Assembly: GCA_002811675.1 (NCBI GenBank)
Contig: PDIM01010345.1
Location: 29,378 to 78,899 of the forward strand
Source: Ichthyosporea sp. XGB-2017a
Lineage: Eukaryota > Opisthokonta > Ichthyosporea
Length of the DNA stretch: 49,522 bases
Reading direction: 5' to 3'
Positions 9,208 through 19,878 of this stretch are shown here, piece after piece. The position numbers and the translations under genes are program-made. The notes beneath the pieces were generated by a model, which did no database searches, had not been told where the DNA came from, and saw only the letters and a list, made by a program, of their open reading frames with translations. Each line of letters begins with the position of its first letter. The first letter of the stretch is position 1.

Positions 9208-12200
9208 TTATAAAGGAGATACTTTGTTGGACTTTCTTCCACGACTTCCTAGACTCTCTTGCAGGCTTTTTTCAGAAGACAGAGATACTCCATCGTCGTC
9301 GAAAGGAACAATTCTATTATTTCGCTTTAGGCTACTTGCAGAGCTGCTATTAGATTCAGCTGAGGGTGGTCGTTGAGTTTTAGACGGGTGAATGTTGGTA
9401 TAGGGATCTTCTTGCAGCACTTTGTCAATTGTTTTGATTGCTGAAGAATTTTTGCTAGGATCATGCTTGTCCATTACACTTCGGAACTCTTCCCTTAAGT
9501 TCTTTTTGATTCCAATTTGGTTACTAATTCCAAGGCTATCCATTTCCCCAAACACTTCAATAATAGCCCCGTCATTCATACGGACAAAATGCCTCCACAT
9601 TTCTCTAAATCCATCTGCGTGGAGAATATACACTGATATTAGTGTTGTCCTCTCCATATAGCCTCGTTGATTTTCCATTCCTTCTCCATCAATAAAACTA
9701 TCGTACACGGCGACTTTCTTTCTTTCTCCCCGTTCTCCTCTCCATTTTTCTGCTTTGCGTATAATAAAACGCAATTCATTGTTAGATAGTTCCAGATCCA
9801 TAGGAAGAAAAAAATCATCAGCCCCCCCATGCAAACGATAGTAAATGTCAATCATTCTTCCGTTCATGTGAAGCTTAAGAAAATACTGATAAAACAACAC
9901 AAGGGAAAGAAAAGTGGTAAACAGGTAAATAAAGAAAGTTAAAAAAATGCCTACAAATCCGTTCCCTTCATTTCGCAGAAAATGCTGGTACAGTTTGAAG
10001 GCATCCCCATATGCCGCATCTTGGCGTTTCCACCTCTCCATTCCGCAGTCAACAATAAGGATCAATAGCCAATCAATGACTGTAACAAGTCCAAAGCACA
10101 TAATAAACTTTGATCCTAAGTTAACAAAAGATCCTATTAGCCTTTCGCATAGCCACGCGATAGATATTAGCATCGCGAATCCTAGCAATACAAATAGGGG
10201 CCCAATCATTACAAGAAGAAACTCTTGGCTGGTGAGAACTACATCTCTAGGGTATCTGAGCTCTACTGTATAGGCGAAGATATCAAATGTAACAATAGAA
10301 AGAGCAGCGGCATTCAAGTACAGCCATTGCCCAATGTAGTGAAGATAAATACGGAACCAGCCAGCTAAAACAAGTAAAAACACTGTTAGCCAGAATTCCC
10401 TGGTTCTCCATTGGGAAAGTCCTAGTTCTGATCTGATTTGGCGTTGAATGTATTGGATCTTTTGACTGGCCAATCTTTTCTTGTTTTGCGATGTAATATC
10501 TTCTAAATCAAAGTGATACTGATTGAGTACTTCGGGAGGAATGAGACCCACATCCTCCTCCTTTCCACTATCCTGATTGACATCAGCGGCACTGCCCAGT
10601 AGAAGGCTTTGATGAACCTTTTCCTTCGCTAAAGCCTCATTCATATGGTCTTTATGAAGAGTATAGTATACTCCATTCCCTTCCGAATACATTCCATCGT
10701 CTAGTAATTTAGGATTAGCTGGAGAAACGATGCTTTTCTGTGACATGAAAGACCGTCTTTTTTTTAAACCATCTTCTAAACTACCTTGGAAGCTTTTGTT
10801 TACCGAGTATGTAGAGCTATTGATAGTACCACTGGATCCCAGTCGGTGGCCCCCCGATTGGAGGATTGCAGCTGAAACGGTTCTGTTTCCCCCAATCATT
10901 TTGGAATTAAATGATCCCATCAAGTCTTCTTCCAGTTGCTGCTCTTTGGATTTTTCTCCAAGGCGTCCCTCTGGATCGTAGGTATCATTTGCCACAACCA
11001 AATCAGCAGCATTTACATCATCTGTGTCAGTTCTTTGGGGGAATCCTAGCAATGAAGATGTAAACTGAAGTTCTATTTCGAATTCTTTCTGTCCCCCTGC
11101 ATATCTAGGTAGCCTTATAACCTCAAAATACAGGTTACAAAGCCACACATCCAAGTCACTAGATACTACGTTTTCCAGGTCACTATGCTTATCAATAGAG
11201 TCATCAATTTCCCCTCGCAGTAAAGGAACCTTAAATTTACCCTGCACTATGTCGAAAGCCGCATCTGCCATAGGAAACACACCCCAACCGACAACCTGAT
11301 CGACGGGGTATGCTCGACCCCGTAAAATAAAGAGTTCGAAGACCATGACCATACCTGGTTTTATGGCTGGTTTGCTCGGGCAGACTGTAAAAACACTTTG
11401 GTTGATCTTTAAGTCAACATTATGGTATTCTCCGCTATGGGAAAAAGGAAGAGTGGCGCCTCCCCATTCTTGCCCCTTTAAGCGCGACCAACGCATAACA
11501 TGACCTCCAATTCGATCATACAGAGAGCAAACAAGAACATATCTCCCCCTCGGTAACTTATCTTTTACCGCCCTTAAGAAATCAATCCTTATCTGAGCAG
11601 GTTGTGGTGTTTTATCCCAGTCTAGTTTATATCTCCTTCCATGTACCCCCCCATACTTGCTATCAGAAAACATCAATGACCCATAAAGTGCCCGCACTTC
11701 AGCTTTTCTTCTGTTCAATGCTGCAAATAAATGATCTTCTGCTTTCTTGAATGATCGAAGAAGAGCTCTCTGTCTTAGCTTATCCTTTTCAATTCTTATT
11801 TTCTCCTTTCTTTCAATGGCCGCTTCCCTTCGTTGTTGTTCTTCCTCGAGTTCTTTCCTCGTTCTTCTTTCAGCTACTGCCAGAGCTTGCTGATTTTGTT
11901 TCGCAACACTTGCTTCCATTTCCAATACTCTTATTCTCTCCAGACGCATCTGACGCTCCTGCTCTTCAACTTCTTCAAAGGACATTTTGCCAACCATTAG
12001 AATTTCTTCTTGGGCTACAGTATCAAATTCTTCGTTGTAGTTCTCTATAGGCATACATTCAAGCTCCTTCTTGAGTGCTTGTATTCGTTCATAGTTGATG
12101 TCATGGGCAGATCTTTCAAATAAGTTAACATCATCAAGATAGCTATTCTCATCCATCATTTTCACTAGGTCCTCGTGGACATCAGTGTCCCCTTCATCCT

Positions 12201-12573
12201 TTCCCTCCAACGCTACTGGAATGTCATATTCAGGTTCTTTATCCTCCAGTTCCAGTGGTGCCTCATACAAAGGGCCCTTTTCGCTAGTGGAAGGCTTAGG
12301 GCTTTCGGAGATTGTCTCTGTGGGTTCCCCATTCAATTTCTCTTTTGCATCCCCACCCTTCACTGAGCTCGGCTCGAACGAATCTGTAGGGATGCGAAAG
12401 TCAAGTTCACCAGCGTCTTCCGAACTGACTGACTGTGCGTCTTTATCTTCCAAAAGGGGCACTGAGTCAGCATTCCCAACTACCGGAGCAAGGGGTTCTG
12501 AATTGGAAAGGGAGGTTTTCTTCTTTTTCGAAGTGCCCTTTCCCTTCCTTAGACTCCCCCTTTCAGCCTCCAT
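9208..12573 (-). CDS. Large multi-pass membrane protein with long cytosolic coiled-coil N-terminus, family not assigned
   Basis: A single-exon 1121-residue protein starting MEAERGSLRKGKGTSKKKK. Residues 1-190 are acidic and disordered; about 200-290 is a charged coiled coil (ERRTRKELEEEQQRREA). About 310-500 is a globular beta-rich, possibly C2-like region with motifs such as CSLYDRIGGHVMRW and VVGWGVFPM. About five hydrophobic segments lie between 725 and 905, followed by a conserved-looking region and a Ser-rich tail. There is no signal peptide. The layout makes me think of the OFCC1/ojoplano family, but I could not verify that, so no symbol is given. Other reading frames through it are shadows. 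It converges on DRC1 and diverges from the kinase gene at 13297. Confidence 0.8.
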   Translation of the reverse strand: MEAERGSLRKGKGTSKKKKTSLSNSEPLAPVVGNADSVPLLEDKDAQSVSSEDAGELDFRIPTDSFEPSSVKGGDAKEKLNGEPTETISESPKPSTSEKGPLYEAPLELEDKEPEYDIPVALEGKDEGDTDVHEDLVKMMDENSYLDDVNLFERSAHDINYERIQALKKELECMPIENYNEEFDTVAQEEILMVGKMSFEEVEEQERQMRLERIRVLEMEASVAKQNQQALAVAERRTRKELEEEQQRREAAIERKEKIRIEKDKLRQRALLRSFKKAEDHLFAALNRRKAEVRALYGSLMFSDSKYGGVHGRRYKLDWDKTPQPAQIRIDFLRAVKDKLPRGRYVLVCSLYDRIGGHVMRWSRLKGQEWGGATLPFSHSGEYHNVDLKINQSVFTVCPSKPAIKPGMVMVFELFILRGRAYPVDQVVGWGVFPMADAAFDIVQGKFKVPLLRGEIDDSIDKHSDLENVVSSDLDVWLCNLYFEVIRLPRYAGGQKEFEIELQFTSSLLGFPQRTDTDDVNAADLVVANDTYDPEGRLGEKSKEQQLEEDLMGSFNSKMIGGNRTVSAAILQSGGHRLGSSGTINSSTYSVNKSFQGSLEDGLKKRRSFMSQKSIVSPANPKLLDDGMYSEGNGVYYTLHKDHMNEALAKEKVHQSLLLGSAADVNQDSGKEEDVGLIPPEVLNQYHFDLEDITSQNKKRLASQKIQYIQRQIRSELGLSQWRTREFWLTVFLLVLAGWFRIYLHYIGQWLYLNAAALSIVTFDIFAYTVELRYPRDVVLTSQEFLLVMIGPLFVLLGFAMLISIAWLCERLIGSFVNLGSKFIMCFGLVTVIDWLLILIVDCGMERWKRQDAAYGDAFKLYQHFLRNEGNGFVGIFLTFFIYLFTTFLSLVLFYQYFLKLHMNGRMIDIYYRLHGGADDFFLPMDLELSNNELRFIIRKAEKWRGERGERKKVAVYDSFIDGEGMENQRGYMERTTLISVYILHADGFREMWRHFVRMNDGAIIEVFGEMDSLGISNQIGIKKNLREEFRSVMDKHDPSKNSSAIKTIDKVLQEDPYTNIHPSKTQRPPSAESNSSSASSLKRNNRIVPFDDDGVSLSSEKSLQESLGSRGRKSNKVSPL

Positions 12574-13296
12574 TGTTCACCTTTATTGAACCCTCCGAGC
12601 AAGTACACATCAATACCTCAAAATGCCTAATAACAAAAAGATCCTATATACTTTTCATCCATACAAACCAAACCCATCAACAATCTAATCCTTAGGCTAA
12701 ATCTATAACAACACAAACAATGACAAACAAATACAATTTCAATAGTCCAAGTATAGTTCAGTAATAATAATAAACAAAACAACAATAGCAAAATTTTGTG
12801 CCAATATTTACTTATTTAAAAATTAATAGTGGTGCCCTCGGCAGATCACTGTAATCCTTTTTGCTAATTTTATCCACACAATCAAAATGAGAAGGAAGGT
12901 ACCGAGAGATAATTGTATTATTAAGGTACCGAGAGTCTGATACAATCAGTGATCATGTGTCGATTAGCTGATCAGTAGTACAGGAGTGTATTACTTTATT
13001 TGTTTGGGGCGTTGTTGAGCTGAAAAGAGTTATAGCTGAGCCTTTTCTTCCTTGTGGCAGTCATAGTACTGTTGATGTTGATGCCGGGTGGTGGATTTGG
13101 TGAATTGATTTTGTTAACTTGAGTATTATTTTTGTTTTGTTTGATAGGAGGAGAAAGAGGAGAAGCGACCAGAATCGTACCTTCTTTTTCCGGGTGGATT
13201 GATTTGTTTGGGTGATTTATTTATTGTCTTGGTACTTTTTATTTCTTTTCTTTTTCCTTTCTTTTTTCAAATGTTGGCCGGGTAGAAAGAGTAGCA
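12574..13296. other. Shared divergent promoter region
   Basis: Lies between two divergently transcribed genes (membrane protein, minus; kinase, plus). It is AT-rich on the left; a GGTACCGAGAG direct repeat occurs near 12897 and 12924. A T-rich stretch at about 13225-13270 precedes the kinase. No clear TATA box. Confidence 0.45.
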
Positions 13297-14948
13297 ATGG
13301 GTAACTCACATAGTTCAAAGAAAGGCAAAAGTAGTTCAAATGGAAAAGCGGATGAAGCAGTAGAGATGCCGCATAGTGAACCAAACTATGTTGCCAATGG
13401 TTACACGAGCGGGAATGGGCATGATGATAATAGGCACTGTATTCTGCCAAGCAGCAACACTGCACCGACTGCAGAACATGGGGATAGTGGAGTAATGGGG
13501 TTCAGGGCTAGCAATGAGGCGAGGGCAAATGGATACCAGCTTCATCATAGATTTGTATCGGACAATGAAGATGATTATTCTACAAGTGATTATGATGACG
13601 GAATTGAAATCACAATCGGGAGCAAGAATAATATCAGGGATAACATGATCGAGGCGCCAGTGAAGGAAGAAGAAGAACCTGATGATTACCCTTGGTCAAG
13701 GGAAAATCAGCGTCGCGCACATGGTGAGAGCAATACTGATGGAAATGGACAAAACAGCAGTGATAAGGATATTTCCGACTTGAATGAAGGAAAGAGAGAA
13801 TCGCTGATATTTCGTAAAAGGCCAAGGGGAAGAGTAATGGAAACTCATTGTATCAATGAGGAATCTTTGGATGGCGAAGAAGAAGAGCGTAGAGTAAACC
13901 AATACATTCTGCATGATGTAAGTAGCTTGGATGCACGAAACTTTTTCATAATGAGTAATGAATACTAATAGATTTTTTGTTTATGATTGTCTATAATTGA
14001 AATTGACAGATTATAGGAAGGGGTGCTTTTGCAGAAGTGTGGTTGGCTTCTGATGACAGTGGGAAGCTATATTCTATTAAGGAAATGTCTAAGCAGCATT
14101 TGAAAAGAATCAGGTATGGCAGTAACACCTTTTCGTTAAGCGGAGGACCAAATGCGGAAGATGATGTCCGTCGTGAAATTCTTATTTTAAAGGCTCTAGA
14201 ACATCCCAATATTGTTAAAATGTATGAAGTACTGGATGATCCAGAGCAAGACTGTTTATTTATGGTTTTTGAATATGCAGCGAAGGGTGTTGTGTGTGAT
14301 ATGGGCAAAAGACAACACCTTCCAGAGCACAAAATTTGGAAATATATGAGGGATCTTATTATGGGGTTAGAGTATCTTCATAGATTGCATATTGTGCATA
14401 GAGATATTAAGCCAGACAACCTCTTGCTTTCGGAAGATGACGTCTTGAAGATAATTGATTTTGGGGTATCCGAAAAGATTGAAAAGAGTGGGATTCTTTC
14501 AAGGTCGGTGGGTTCAGTTGCCTTTTGGGCTCCGGAAATGTGCAAATCAGATGTGTCCAAGTACAAGGGTAAACCAATAGACATGTGGGCAGTTGGGATA
14601 ACTCTTTATGTCTTTTGCTATGGGTGGGTTCCTTTTGCGAGTCAGGTCCCGTTGGATTTGTTTGATATAATTGTGAAAGAAGAGCCCGAATTCCCTGTGC
14701 TACCTGATGGTCGAGAAATTAATCCGCACCTGAAGAACTTAATCCAACAGCTCTTGCACAAGGATCCTGAGCAGCGACTAACAGTCGGTGGAGCAAAAGA
14801 ACATAGGTATATAACTGGTGATGGAAAACGTCTTCTCCCCATTCAGGAAATTTTTTCTGGCTCTGTATCGGAAATGGTGTTTTCTGAAGAACAGATGGCG
14901 GAGTGTTTTTCAAAGGTTGATGTAAGCAAGGATGCCCTTAGAGAGTAA
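13297..14948 (+). CDS. CaMKK-like Ser/Thr protein kinase with predicted N-myristoylation
   Basis: Two exons, 13297-13917 and 14010-14948 (phase 0, 92-bp intron, donor GTAAGT), encode 519 residues. Joining them restores the glycine loop as VNQYILHD then IIGRGAFAEV. Kinase motifs: SIKEMSK (ATP lysine), HRDIKPDN near residue 337, DFGVSE, and SVGSVAFWAPE where human CaMKKs have TVGTPAFMAPE. The short insert after the ATP lysine and LEHPNIVKMYEVLDDP are typical of the CaMKK group, which activates AMPK, CaMKI/IV and Akt. The N-terminus MGNSHSSKKGK fits a myristoylation signal (Gly2, Ser6) with basic residues. Residues 20-205 are acidic and disordered. After the kinase domain only about 50 residues remain, with no obvious basic calmodulin-binding helix. 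The transcript converges on kynureninase; AATAAA is at 15215-15220. Confidence 0.9.
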
Positions 14949-15248
14949 AATGGCCAACTTACCGATACCAAAAGCGCTTTTGAATTTCTTTTAACCTTTG
15001 CAGCTGTCTTACCCCTTGCATTTTTCTGATTGTCTATTTCTTTTCTTCCGTTCTCTTCATACCCCCCACCTCTGTTGATTTTTATCTCCTCCCTTTGTTT
15101 CGTATATTTAATTGTTGTAGTTTACGATCTCTTATGTACTTAAGACTGAAGTTCCTCGGTATAGATTACCAGTGCACATAACTCCAAGTTCCTTTCTGCA
15201 AGTTTGCGGGTGCCAATAAAGAATGCGATGAAGTTTATTTAACTGTTC
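14949..15248. other. Overlapping 3' UTRs of kinase and kynureninase genes
   Basis: Pyrimidine-rich on the plus strand. The kinase AATAAA (15215-15220) lies closer to kynureninase than the cleavage zone expected from kynureninase's own signal (TTTATT at 15234-15239 on the plus strand), so the two mature transcripts should overlap slightly. A possible alternative 59-bp intron of the kinase (14944-15002) is discussed in findings. Confidence 0.5.
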
Positions 15249-16788
15249 CTAAGGCAGTGTGCCTTTTAATAGAGCCACAAAGTTAAATACATCAGTAAAT
15301 GAATTATACATAGCAGTGGGAGCAACTCTCATGACGTTTGGTTCACGCATATCCCCAATAACTCCTTGTTCCGTGAGTTTCTAAAGTGTAAAAAAGACAG
15401 CACAACCATTTAAACAACTAATTAGGAAAATCAACAATGCAGACCATATATTTCAAAAATCCAAAATACCTACATCGAATATCTGTTTTACGGGCATTGA
15501 AAAGTATAAACTAAGCTGTGATCCTCTTTTTTCGGGGTCTCTTGGGGTAATGATCTTAACTGAATCTTCTCCCACTTGGGTTAAAATCAGGTGCTCCAAA
15601 TATTGAGTCAATAGGACAGATTTCTTTCGAAGTTCCTCCATAGATGTCTTTGAAAACACCTTCAATGAAGATATCAAGCACACACATGGAATCATTGGTG
15701 GGTTTGACATCGCCCACGACTGAGCCCCCATAATGCCAACAAACTTATTATCCATCTTAAAGCGCGATGTCAACTGATGACCCCACCAGCCTGTCAGCTT
15801 TGGTAAAGGCTTATCTGTCTTTCCTTCATAAGAATTAAATGCTTCGTGATGCTTTTTGTGTACAAATACACCACCTACTCCCCCAGCTCCGCTATTTAGG
15901 TACTTGTACGTACACCAGCAACCAAAGTCAACATCCCACTCATTCAAATACAATGGCAAATTACCTGCAGCATGTGCCAAATCCCAACCAACTGAAATAC
16001 AACCGAAAACAAAATAAACAAAACTCAGTATCTGTACAGGTGTAGAAATATGCGATATGTGTTCTTTGCTTACCTTGAGCCCCAACATCATGACCAGCTT
16101 TCGTGATTGTTGGAATATCAAAAAACTGACCCGTGTAATACTGAATCCCAGAAAACATCACCAGAGCCACACTGTCACCATGAGAAGATATCAGTTCCAA
16201 AATATCTTCAGTGCGCAAGGTAAATTCTCCATCGCGGGGCTTTGCGTACACAATAGCCTCCTCTGGTTCGTATCCATGAAAACGCACCTGGGACTCCACA
16301 GCATAATGATCAGATGGAAACGCTTTATCTTCCATAATCACCTTGAAACGTTTTTCACTAGGTCTATAAAACGAAATCATCATAAGATGTAAATTCACAG
16401 TAAGTGTATTCATAAGAACTACTTCCTCGGGAGATGCGCCGACAACTTTGGCCATATTCTCTACGGGGAGCTCTCCAATAGATACCCACGGGTATTCTCC
16501 CGTAAAATGACCTTCTACTCCAACATTCTTCCACTTTTCCATCTCTGTCTTCACTGCTTCCTCCGTGTTCTTTGGCATCAGTCCCAAAGAATTTCCACAC
16601 ATGTATATGGAATCCTTCGATTTGCCCCCCTTTGCAGTCATAGGAGGAATAAAATATTCGTCCCTTAAATGCCTCAGTTCGTCATGCGCATCTAGAAATT
16701 CGGCAAATTCTTTGCATTCCATAGAATGGCAGCTGCTCTTAGTCAAAAGGCTTTTCAAAGTTTCCATTGGTGATTCTGTTTTCATCAT
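15249..16788 (-). CDS. KYNU: Kynureninase
   Basis: Three exons, 16074-16788, 15474-15991 and 15249-15380, join in consistent phases to give 454 residues (human about 465). The PLP-binding lysine is K268 in CTYKYLNSGAGG; other hallmarks are MCGNSLGL, the HPSDHY-like motif AFPSDHYA, GWDLAHAAGN and MRVAPTAMYNSF. This cytosolic enzyme cleaves L-kynurenine and 3-hydroxykynurenine to anthranilate or 3-hydroxyanthranilate plus alanine in tryptophan breakdown and NAD synthesis. The start is the first of two adjacent ATGs (MMKTESP). Directly upstream, TTATTTGCAG resembles a 3' splice site, so a 5' UTR intron is likely. Confidence 0.96.
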
Positions 16789-17307
16789 CAAATGAGAGCA
16801 CTGCAAATAAGAATAAACAAACAATAAACAAAGTAACTCAAAAAAGCAAACAAACAAACGTAGCGACACCAAAATCAAAAAGGAAATTTCCTATCTGTAT
16901 GTTCAAATCAAAATATGCATTTTAAAAACAAACACACACACAAAAAAAAATACCAAAGGGGAAAAAGAAGAAAAAGAAACAAAACAAAACTAAAAAAGAA
17001 GCAAAAAAAATGAATGAGGCAAAACAAAAAAAAGAAAAAAAAATAGAAAATGAAACGCAGAAAAGAGAGAAAAACAAAAAAGAACATTTTAGCAAAACAA
17101 ACATAACTTTGCAATGCCCTCGAGGGAATATTCATAACTGCATCTCTCTCAAAGAGTTTGCTTTTCTTCCGGTTCTGATTTCATTTACATATCATTTCCT
17201 CCCTTTGGGAGAATTTGAAAAGGTATTTATTTTTTATTACTTTAAAATTTCTTTCCTAATTATTGTTTGGCGTTTTTGGTTTCTTGTTTCTGATTTTTTG
17301 CATTTGT
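16789..17307. other. Intergenic region, kynureninase 5' end to GRWD1 3' end
   Basis: Strongly A-rich on the plus strand at about 16925-17100, i.e. T-rich on kynureninase's sense strand, the same arrangement as upstream of other genes here. The palindrome CCCTCGAGGG lies at 17117-17126 and its core recurs at 31740. No gene seen. Confidence 0.5.
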
Positions 17308-18860
17308 TTAAACAGAAACGGTTTTGAAGATGTTGTATCCCGACCCGGCAGTACTCATGATGACACCATCTTGTTGAGGGTGCCAGTGGAGCTCCTTAAT
17401 GTCCTCCTGTCCTTGATGAACAAACAAAAGCTGGGGTGGGATGTGAGAGAGTTCTTCGTCAGCAAGGGTCTTCATTGCTTCCTCATCATTTTCAAGGGAA
17501 AGATCCCACAGGGAAATCTGATTATCGGCCCCGGCAACAGCGAGCACCGAGTCTTCGGTTGGATGCCATTCCACAGAAGTGATGGGGGCAGTGTGCCATT
17601 TATAAGATGCCGCTGGCTGATCGGATTTGAAGTTTCTCAAATCCCAAATTTTGAAGAGACCATCATCCCCACCAGAAATCATCAAGTAACTTACAACCTT
17701 GCTCCACGAAATCACATTCACATCAGCGTCATGTGCCTTGACAGACACACCCGCCATCCCCTTGTTTCTACAATCCCAAACCTTAATCGTTTTGTCTACT
17801 GAGCAGGATGCAAAGATATTATCTTCGCTAGGAGACCATTGTAAGTCTTCTACACTGCTTTCGTGTCCGTTAAAAGGCACTTTGTCAGAAGTCCATGAAC
17901 TTACTCCATCGAAGTTATGAAGATAGACGTGTTTGCGGCAATCCCCGGTTACGAAGCGCCCTGGAACACGGGCGGACCAGTCCATAGCAAAGCCTTCGGT
18001 TGGATGACCACCAAAAGAGTAGATTGGTTCCACTGTCGCAGCCTTCTTGCTAGGGGCAGACACTCCTTCAGCACCATTGAAGCCCAATTCTCCCAAAGTT
18101 GAGGAAATATCAAACACATTTATCTTTCCCAAGTCAGACCATGTAGACACAACCTGTTTACCCGCGATTTCAGTGGACCGAATTCGATTAACACACCCTT
18201 CGTGCTTGATATATTTGAAAGAGAGCTGGGGCTCTTCCTCCATCTCATCGTCACTATCGTCATCATCTTCCTCATTCTGCTCTTTGTATGTTTTCTGCAA
18301 ATTTTTCATTCCCATTACAATAAGTTTGTTTTGGCTGTTGCCTGCACTCTGAGTTCCAGCAACACTGTAGCATTCCATAGGAAATTCAGTTCGCTTATCC
18401 CCAGATTTGTCTTTGATAAAGTCAAAACTCAAGCACGGCCATTCCACATTGATAGTGTGAAGCATATGGTACGCACTTTCATCATGCTCAAGTGTTTCCC
18501 CTTCCATAAGCTTATCAGTAGGCAACCAAGCACTTGTCTGAAAAGATTTTAAAAATTAGAGTTACGAAAAAAGAAAGTAAGGAAAACCATTCAAGGTCTA
18601 CTAAATCATCAAAAAATGATAAAATAAATAAATCAAATCTCACTTACCGTTTCAGTGTTCTTCGAGCCATCCTTCTCATCTTCCATCATTACTACGTCGC
18701 CCTCATCAGCACTTTCAGTTGGCTCCATATCTTCTTCCGACATATTATCTTCCTCCATGTCCTGGTCCCAAGGCTCCATAAACTCTCCCATCTCCTTCAA
18801 CTGCTCTTCACTATACCCGGTACCCGCCGCACCTTCATTCTTCAAGTCCGGAATCGCCAT
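17308..18860 (-). CDS. GRWD1: Glutamate-rich WD-repeat protein 1 (ribosome biogenesis, histone chaperone)
   Basis: Two exons, 18648-18860 and 17308-18537 (phase 0, 110-bp intron, donor GTAAGT), encode 480 residues (human 446). The N-terminus is acidic (QDMEEDNMSEEDME) and a second acidic stretch EEDDDDSDDEMEEE follows the CAF1C/histone-binding-like segment. Six or seven WD repeats occupy about 190-480, with diagnostic GEGFA-like EGFAMDWS, SVEDLQWSPSE, GGDDGLFKIWDLR and the C-terminal IFKTVSV. GRWD1 (yeast Rrb1) escorts ribosomal protein L3 and takes part in 60S assembly; in animals it also binds histones and Cdt1. It is divergent from the SFT2-like gene at 19366. Confidence 0.96.
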
Positions 18861-19365
18861 TATTTGCTTTTTTCGTGTTGCTTTCTTCCCAATGAACCTT
18901 TCACTCTCAAACACAAAACACCAAATAATCCAACACAAACACAAAATCAACAACAAACACACAAAAGAATAGAAAAGCTAAAAGAGAAACAAAAGCCCTC
19001 TACCCTTATAATAAAAAAATTACCATACCCCAGCTGGGCTACATGGCTAAAGTCAATCTGTTTTTGTATGGGGAACTCCATACATTACCAGGGCCAGGGG
19101 GCCCTCACATGGCTCTTTCTGAGGATTTATTTTGACTTCCACTTAGGGCGACTTCGTCCATCTTCCTCTAATCTTTACTCTTTTTTTTTTTTGAAAATAT
19201 TTCAGGTCGACTGTCGACTTGTTGTTTTGCTTATTCCTTTTATTTTTCGAAGTTTTACTGATCTCAGTATTCGAAGTAAAACTCAAGAACTGGGATTGAT
19301 TTTGGTTTATTGCATTTAATGCTCATTTATTTTTCATATTTTGATTGATTATATTGATTTGGGAA
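18861..19365. other. Divergent promoter region of GRWD1 and the SFT2-like gene
   Basis: Contains CCAGGGCCAGGGGGCCCTC near 19089-19107, a T-tract at 19181-19192 on the SFT2 sense strand, and a GTCGACTGTCGAC direct repeat near 19206. No TATA box and no gene. Confidence 0.45.
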
Positions 19366-19878
19366 ATGGAATCTTTTCAGCGACTTTTGGGGAACCCGAC
19401 TGGGAATGATGAGGAGTCTCAGCAATTGGTGGATACTTTCATGGGAGAAATGGATTCAACATGCGCACTGAGCAGGAAAACTCGTATATATGGATTTGGT
19501 TTGTGTTTTGCTGCTGGTTGGATCATGAGCATATGCTCTTGTATCTCATTAGCGTTGGGGAGGGTTAGCCACTTTGCTGTTCTGTATAGTGCTGGTAATA
19601 TTGTGTCGATTTTGAGTAGTGGCTTCCTTGTGGGGCCAGTAAGGCACATGAAGACAATGTTTGCCCCAGTGCGCGCAATGACCACCTGCATCATGCTTGT
19701 GTTTATTTTTCTCACGCTTTATTCTGGTTTGTATTTGCACAAGACTGGGCTCACGGTGCTGTGCGTAATGGGAGAGTTTTGTGCTATGTTGTGGTATTAT
19801 CTATCATATATTCCATATGGGCGTACCTTAATGTCAAAATGCCTAGGGTCCTGTATGCCCTCAGATACAGCGATTTAG
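19366..19878 (+). CDS. SFT2-family Golgi membrane traffic protein
   Basis: A single-exon 170-residue protein beginning MESFQRLLGNP. Four hydrophobic segments lie between about residues 40 and 155. Family landmarks include FAVLYSAGNIVSI, GPVRHMKTMF, and WYYLSYIPYGR, matching human SFT2D2 (SLSFIPFAR). SFT2 and the related Got1 proteins act in vesicle docking and retrograde endosome-to-Golgi transport. Which of the animal paralogues it equals cannot be decided here. AATAAA at 19971-19976. Confidence 0.93.
   Translation: MESFQRLLGNPTGNDEESQQLVDTFMGEMDSTCALSRKTRIYGFGLCFAAGWIMSICSCISLALGRVSHFAVLYSAGNIVSILSSGFLVGPVRHMKTMFAPVRAMTTCIMLVFIFLTLYSGLYLHKTGLTVLCVMGEFCAMLWYYLSYIPYGRTLMSKCLGSCMPSDTAI

Noticed and set aside
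11751..12589. Plus-strand frames opposite the membrane-protein N-terminus
   Set aside because: Shadows of the acidic and coiled-coil codons on the minus strand; no motif.
18534..19319. 261-codon plus-strand frame
   Set aside because: It runs antisense over the GRWD1 first exon and through low-complexity promoter sequence; Lys- and Phe-rich composition follows base bias.
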